Positions 59,230 to 64,000 of a stretch of 64,000 nucleotides of DNA are shown piece after piece. The position numbers and the translations under genes are program-made. The notes below the pieces were generated by a model. It did no database searches. It worked only from the letters and a program-made list of their open reading frames with translations, and had not been told where the DNA came from. Each line of letters starts with the position of its first letter. Position 1 is the first letter of the stretch. Origin of the DNA: Allodiplogaster sudhausi. Its lineage: Eukaryota > Nematoda > Chromadorea > Rhabditida > Diplogasteridae. The stretch spans positions 2,522,501-2,586,500 of the forward strand of contig CALZFC010000016.1 of NCBI GenBank assembly GCA_945643635.1. Reading direction: 5' to 3'.

Positions 59230-59891
59230 TATATATTTTTTTTAAATATAATTTACAAATGTGCCAAAGAGCACGTAAGAACACTTCTTTATGTTAATAC
59301 TTCAGAGAAGAAAAATGCATGAGAAATTTGCATACAAAGAAGTCATTTCAAAAACAATCAATGAGAAAGATTGAGGTGCGATACGATATTAGGCTGTTTT
59401 TGGTCGTTATTCAGAACTAATGCTAATTAATTCCAGGATTTAAAAGAAAAGATTGTCTTATACAATGCACACATATGTATGTAAATCAAAAACGGCCTTT
59501 TGTTTTATTTTCGTTTGTTGATATTTCTCTTAAGAATTCGGAGTATATATCGTTCAATATCAAGGAAAGATACAGTAAAAAAATTTTGTATTATGAATTG
59601 ATGTATTGATTAATAATTCTTTACAAACATTTATGCAGAAATTGTTTTCCTTCCATAGACACTTTCTAGGACATCGTGAAACCTTGAGGAAACCTTCGAC
59701 AAAAGTCGATCACCATTTGCAAAGGTTTGTGCATATGTGCGCCATTGTTAAAAAGGAAAAGGCCACTGGCCATAACTGATATTATTTATATAGGAAGAAT
59801 ACTAGGAATGTTAAATGATCACGTGCACGCCAAAGAGGGAAGAGAGTAAGAGAAAAAAAGCAACGAGTGTAAAAGAATGGGAGGGGCCGAC

Positions 59892-59924
<33 letters not shown>

Positions 59925-60142
59925 CGTAGTAAGAAAAACAAGAAAAAGTTAATGGACATGGAATTTGGACAAGGATGTTTCGTTAAGTTAGTATATTTTG
60001 AGGAATATATGGAGGGTTGAGGAGGGGGGGGGGTAGTGGAGACACTTTTTCCATGCTTCTCACATGCTTGTCATGCTCGACCGCAACAAAATATTGATTG
60101 AGAGAGGTTGAGACGATGGCAGAAGAATGAGAGAATGAGATA
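59230..60142. other. Intergenic, AT-rich, with (GA)n tract
   Basis: No gene recognised. GAGA repeat at about 59893-59924; G-run near 60023-60034. Confidence 0.6.
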
Positions 60143-60594
60143 TACCGTATTTTCTCTATTGGAACCCCCTCCCCTTAATTAGAACCCCCCTCTAACAGTA
60201 CCCAATCTGAAAGTGCCATAAAAAAATAGAACCCCACCCTCTAGTAGAACCCCCCCCCCCCCTCCAATAGTGCCCCCCCCCTAACAGTCTAATATACATA
60301 CATACATAAGACCTCAGCTCGAGATGTACCTCGAATGGATCTTGGAATGATGGGATGCTCTCCCCAATGAAACGATGGCAAATCCATTCAAGATATGTGG
60401 TAAATTGGATATTACAGTGATGATTCCATTGAATTAGAACAATGATTCTTCCTTTTTGAGAATAAAATTTTGTTTCAAACTTAGAAAAATAGTACCCCTC
60501 TCTCTAGTACAACATCTCCCTCTAATAGCGCCCCTCCCCTATATGGGTATTGAAGAATAGAACCTCCGGGGGTACTAATAGAGAAAATTCGGTA
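60143..60594. mobile_element. 452-bp element with TACCGTATTTT-type ends
   Basis: Starts TACCGTATTTTCTCTATTGG and ends CTAATAGAGAAAATTCGGTA. Inside are C-rich blocks (GAACCCCCC, AGTGCC, TCTAATAG) on both sides of about 190 bp of ordinary sequence. Same tips as 22706-22895; non-coding. Confidence 0.78.
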
Positions 60595-61372
60595 TGTATA
60601 TACATGCGCACATTCCAATAGAAAGAGAAAGAGAACTGATAGACATTGTCTGAAGATGGAGGAAATAGAGAAGAGAAAGCGGCTGAACGAAAGAGTTTTC
60701 ATATTTTTTTTTGGAAAATTCGCTAGACTCAATTGTTAAGGTATCGTATGTTCGATATGTTCAATTTTGTTAGATGTGTATACCGATTTTGTTTTCCTGT
60801 TTCACCTATAGGGTCGAGAAAGGAAAAAGCCCCTCTATGTGAATTTTGTTATTTATTATGAAACACTACGCCTGGCTATGAGAGTGAAGAAAATATTTTT
60901 TTGAAGAAAGACTCTTCTCTACTTTCCGAAAAATGTCAATCGATCTACATATTTCTCGCCGATGTTCAATCAATTCTCATCGATGACGCGGTTTCAGATG
61001 AATGAAGTCTCGATCGACGGACAGTTTTTCGCCGGCCAAGTTTGCCCGCTGCTTACACAAATTACTTTGGGCTGAGGCTATTTGAATTCACACTACCAAA
61101 AAATTCTTTCATGAAATAGTTGAAAAAAAACTAAACGGTGACTTTATCGAGTAGTATTTAATGAATGTGAGATCTGTGATAAGGCAACATGGACGGACAA
61201 ATGAGATGAGGTACCAATTTGGTTTCTCATCTATCCAAAATATCCCAATAAGAGAAAAGTACATAGATAATATAACAAGGGAGCTGGAATGGTAATTCAG
61301 AGAAGATCAACTGAATCGTAATTTGGGAAAGTAGCCGATTGATATGAATAAGAGTGAACTTTTCAGCAAGCG

Positions 61373-63947
61373 TTCTCGTCCGTGTAGGGGTAGTGCCGGG
61401 AGCCTTTGCCGCTGAAAAGCAAGTTTTGATGCCAACTGAAGAATTACTCGACTGATACATGCATACATAAATATTTAGACTTATATAAATTTGGAAGAAT
61501 AAGGAATTAAATTAAACTATTAATTGATGTGCCTACAAGTATTCCAGTGCAGCACTAACAATGGCAAGTCCAAGAGGCGAACTCGCTTGTCGATCTTCTC
61601 GAACTTTGCCATCTCGTCCTCCGTCAGCTCAAAGTCGAAGATCGTCGCGTTCTCCTTCAGCCGCTTCTGATTCGTGCTCTTCGGAATCACCGCCATCCCT
61701 CGCTGCAGAAGCTGGCGCAAGAGAACCTAGAAAAATATATTTAAACTTCCCGCCAGGAACATATTGATTGAAAATATAATTAGACGAATAAAACGAATGA
61801 TATGTAGATGTGTTGTCATAGTTTAAAGCCTGTTAAGATAGCAGACATTCAGCGAGCAAGCTGTTCAGATCATCATTTTATTAATGCCTTTCCATCGGAA
61901 CTAAACCACCTGTGTGTTCTGGCAAAATATAAAATCACGACAAGATATTGTTTGAATCCTTTTATGCATTGCATTAATTGTTCCCTTTGGCCAAACCTGA
62001 GCCGGTGTCTTGTTGTATTTCTTGGCGAGCTCCTTCACGAGTGGCTCCTCCATCGGATACGCGTCCGTCACGAACAAAACGGATGAAAAGGCCTTGCGGC
62101 CCGGAGATCCGAGAGGGCCTAACAGTAATGCATTTGTTATTAGATTTATTTTGCTATTTATTTATTATATGGAAGAAAGAGAAAATCACTACCCAATGGC
62201 CTAACCGTATGCCGTAAACGTTATGCCGAGTCTTTTGGTCAGCTCAAAAAGCTCGTTTTGAGGCCAGTAAATGTAGGCTTCCACCTGGATAAAACAGGAG
62301 AAATTACCGATAACTTTGACTAGTATAGATACATATATTGAAAATACAATATTTTTATGTTTGAAAAAATGATGCACCTGAAGATTGGCCGGCTTGACCT
62401 CGGCGAGCTTGTAGAGATCTTCGATCTGGCGGACGTTGAAGTTGGAGAGCCCGAGCGACTGAGTTAATACGGTATTGTTCAAGATTACGGTATCGTTTAG
62501 TAGCACCGCATCGCTTTCAGATATCAGTTTCTCATGTACATATGTATGTATCCAATAAGTTTAAAAAAATTAAATTAATTGTGAAAATAATTTAATTCCA
62601 CGCTCAAAACTTCATAATTTACTTTTTATTTAAAATATAGAACACAAACGCTTCTTGCGAACCCTGAGTACGCCCTTCTTGTGCCACTGCTCAAGTGCAC
62701 GCCATATGTCAATGGGTTCAAAGTCGTCATCAAGCTCGAGGGAGTCCAACTCAGGATGGACCTTCTGAAGATTTTCATAATATTTTTGAAGTGCATATAT
62801 ACATAAGTCTTTAAAAAAAACTAATAAACGAATATACACATTTTTCTTTAAAAAATGCGAAAGATGCCAGCCTTTTCCTTGCCCGGTTTGATCTTGAACT
62901 TCATGGGCGCGTGGATGAGATAGAGATCGATGTAGTCCGTCCTCAACGACTCGAGTTGCTTCGGAATCAGTGCGTTCGCTTCCTCCGGGCTCATCGCGTA
63001 GAAGGGCAGCTTAACAGAAAGAATTTCTAAAAGAAAAATTATATTAATAAATACCTACGTAAAGATTTCTACATTGTAAAAAAACATTCTCAATATATAT
63101 AAATTAATGCTCACATATAAGTTTAGTATTAAATTATATTTATGGCCCAAATATCTAGTTCAGAACTAAAGAATTAGCTGAAAATGGGCTGCCTTTGTTG
63201 TGATGAAGACATCGGAACGCTTCAGCTTGCCAGCCTTGATGTATTCTTCGAGCACCTGGAAAAAAGTGATGGCAATTTATGAATTGCTAGTAAATAAAGT
63301 TAATTAGAAAATTATTTAGTATAAAACAAAATAACATATGGATAGTTATTTCGCGATTAAAAAGAATAAAATTGAAATGAACAACAAAATGAGCGTAACC
63401 TCTCCGATGACATGCTCATTCCTATAGCTGTGCGCCGTGTCAATGAGACGGTAGCCGGAGTCGAAGGCAGCTCGCAACGCAGTTCTCAGCTCCTCCTCGT
63501 TTGTGGCCTGCATATTTTTATTATTTTTAATTTTCTTTAGTTTATTTCTTTTTTTAAAATTTAGTATCGAGAAGTACAACCGTATAACATTTTGCCGCTG
63601 AACGAATTCTTAATCCATAACTGTTCGAACATAAAACCGCGTGAGAATCAGGAATAAGCAGCTGTTGAGTTCATTTTGGAGAAAAAAGCGTAATATTTTG
63701 CGCGAAGATATGCAAAAAAAAATTATATTTGCTTTCCGCTTTTGGGAGTAAGCAATAACTATGTATTGGCATATATGTAATTTACAAACTTTGAAATTGA
63801 TTAAAAAATGATTAATGTCACATGTTATAAAACATTAAAAAAAGATATTTAAAACGACTCGCTGACCAGCCATGTGCCAAGGCCGAACTGGGGCATCTTT
63901 GCGCCAGTGTTCAGTGCCAACTTGGGCTGACTCGACGCCGAAATCAT
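61373..63947 (-). CDS. Aldo-keto reductase, 10 exons
   Basis: Exons (5' to 3', reverse strand): 63867-63947, 63400-63507, 63193-63255, 62872-63009, 62663-62764, 62378-62458, 62206-62284, 61997-62118, ~61580-61726, 61373-~61415; about 323 aa. The NADPH-dependent reductase tetrad is complete at the classical spacing: Asp50 and Tyr55 (LIDTAHSYRNE), Lys84 (FITTK), His117 (LIHAP). Also SNFNV, APLGSPGR-like GPLGSPGRKAF and the NADPH site IPKSTNQKRLKEN. The likely reaction is reduction of an aldehyde or ketone in the cytosol; the substrate is unknown. Exons 3 and 4 end at GC donors (AAG|GCAGCC, AAG|GCTGGC). The junction of exon 9 to the last exon (tail HYPYTDENAC) does not fit by one base, so it is uncertain. 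Confidence 0.87.
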
Positions 63948-64000
63948 TGCTACGCTATGAGGCACAATTAGTTATTTTAAAATATATTACCTATTTTTAC

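Overview
The window is eukaryotic, intron-rich, AT-rich DNA that most probably comes from a nematode. Four hand-assembled gene models support this: a secreted transthyretin-like (TTL) protein, a degenerin/ENaC channel with an EGF domain and a Ser/Thr-rich stalk (EGAS-type layout), an OAC-type acyltransferase-3/SGNH fusion, and a Str/Srd-like seven-helix receptor. Exons were joined by reading phase and conserved motifs. Most introns are GT-AG, but three are best explained by GC donors.

Layout. 0.5-3.8 kb: complete AGPAT/LCLAT1-type lysophospholipid acyltransferase (+, 13 exons) with a tRNA-Glu(CTC) inside an intron. 4.3-5.0 kb: broken copy of that gene. 5.5-7.6 kb: fukutin-like type II Golgi protein (+). 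7.8-28.8 kb: gene-poor accessory region made of dead acyltransferase exons (both strands), dead aldo-keto reductase exons, a 2.2-kb direct duplication (9.5 and 23.5 kb), an inverted-repeat element (8.1-9.2 kb) and two TTAA-flanked elements with related tips: a 2.5-kb giant hairpin (11.7-14.2 kb) and a 4.6-kb composite element (15.6-20.2 kb) carrying a spliced transposase-like gene and an EGF/transmembrane gene fragment between 0.9-kb inverted repeats. A third such tip lies at 27.6 kb. 28.8-43.0 kb: imperfect palindrome with arms of 5.8 and 5.0 kb, each arm holding an F-box gene, around a 3.4-kb centre; the degenerin/EGF channel gene (-) spans the centre and the left arm and is only partial in the right arm. 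43-46.8 kb: more gene fragments and small MITE-like elements. 46.9-52.8 kb: OAC-type acyltransferase (-) with a repeat-multiplied splice donor. 54.0-55.6 kb: serpentine receptor (-). 57.0-59.2 kb: two TTL copies, one clearly dead and one doubtful. 61.4-63.9 kb: complete aldo-keto reductase (-), the parent of the reductase fragments.

The genes do not form one pathway. The main story is structural: repeated inverted and direct duplication of local genes, near-preservation of one acyltransferase exon among decayed copies, and an unusual TTAA-targeting element family, one insertion of which is dated and bounded by an empty paralogous site in the same window.
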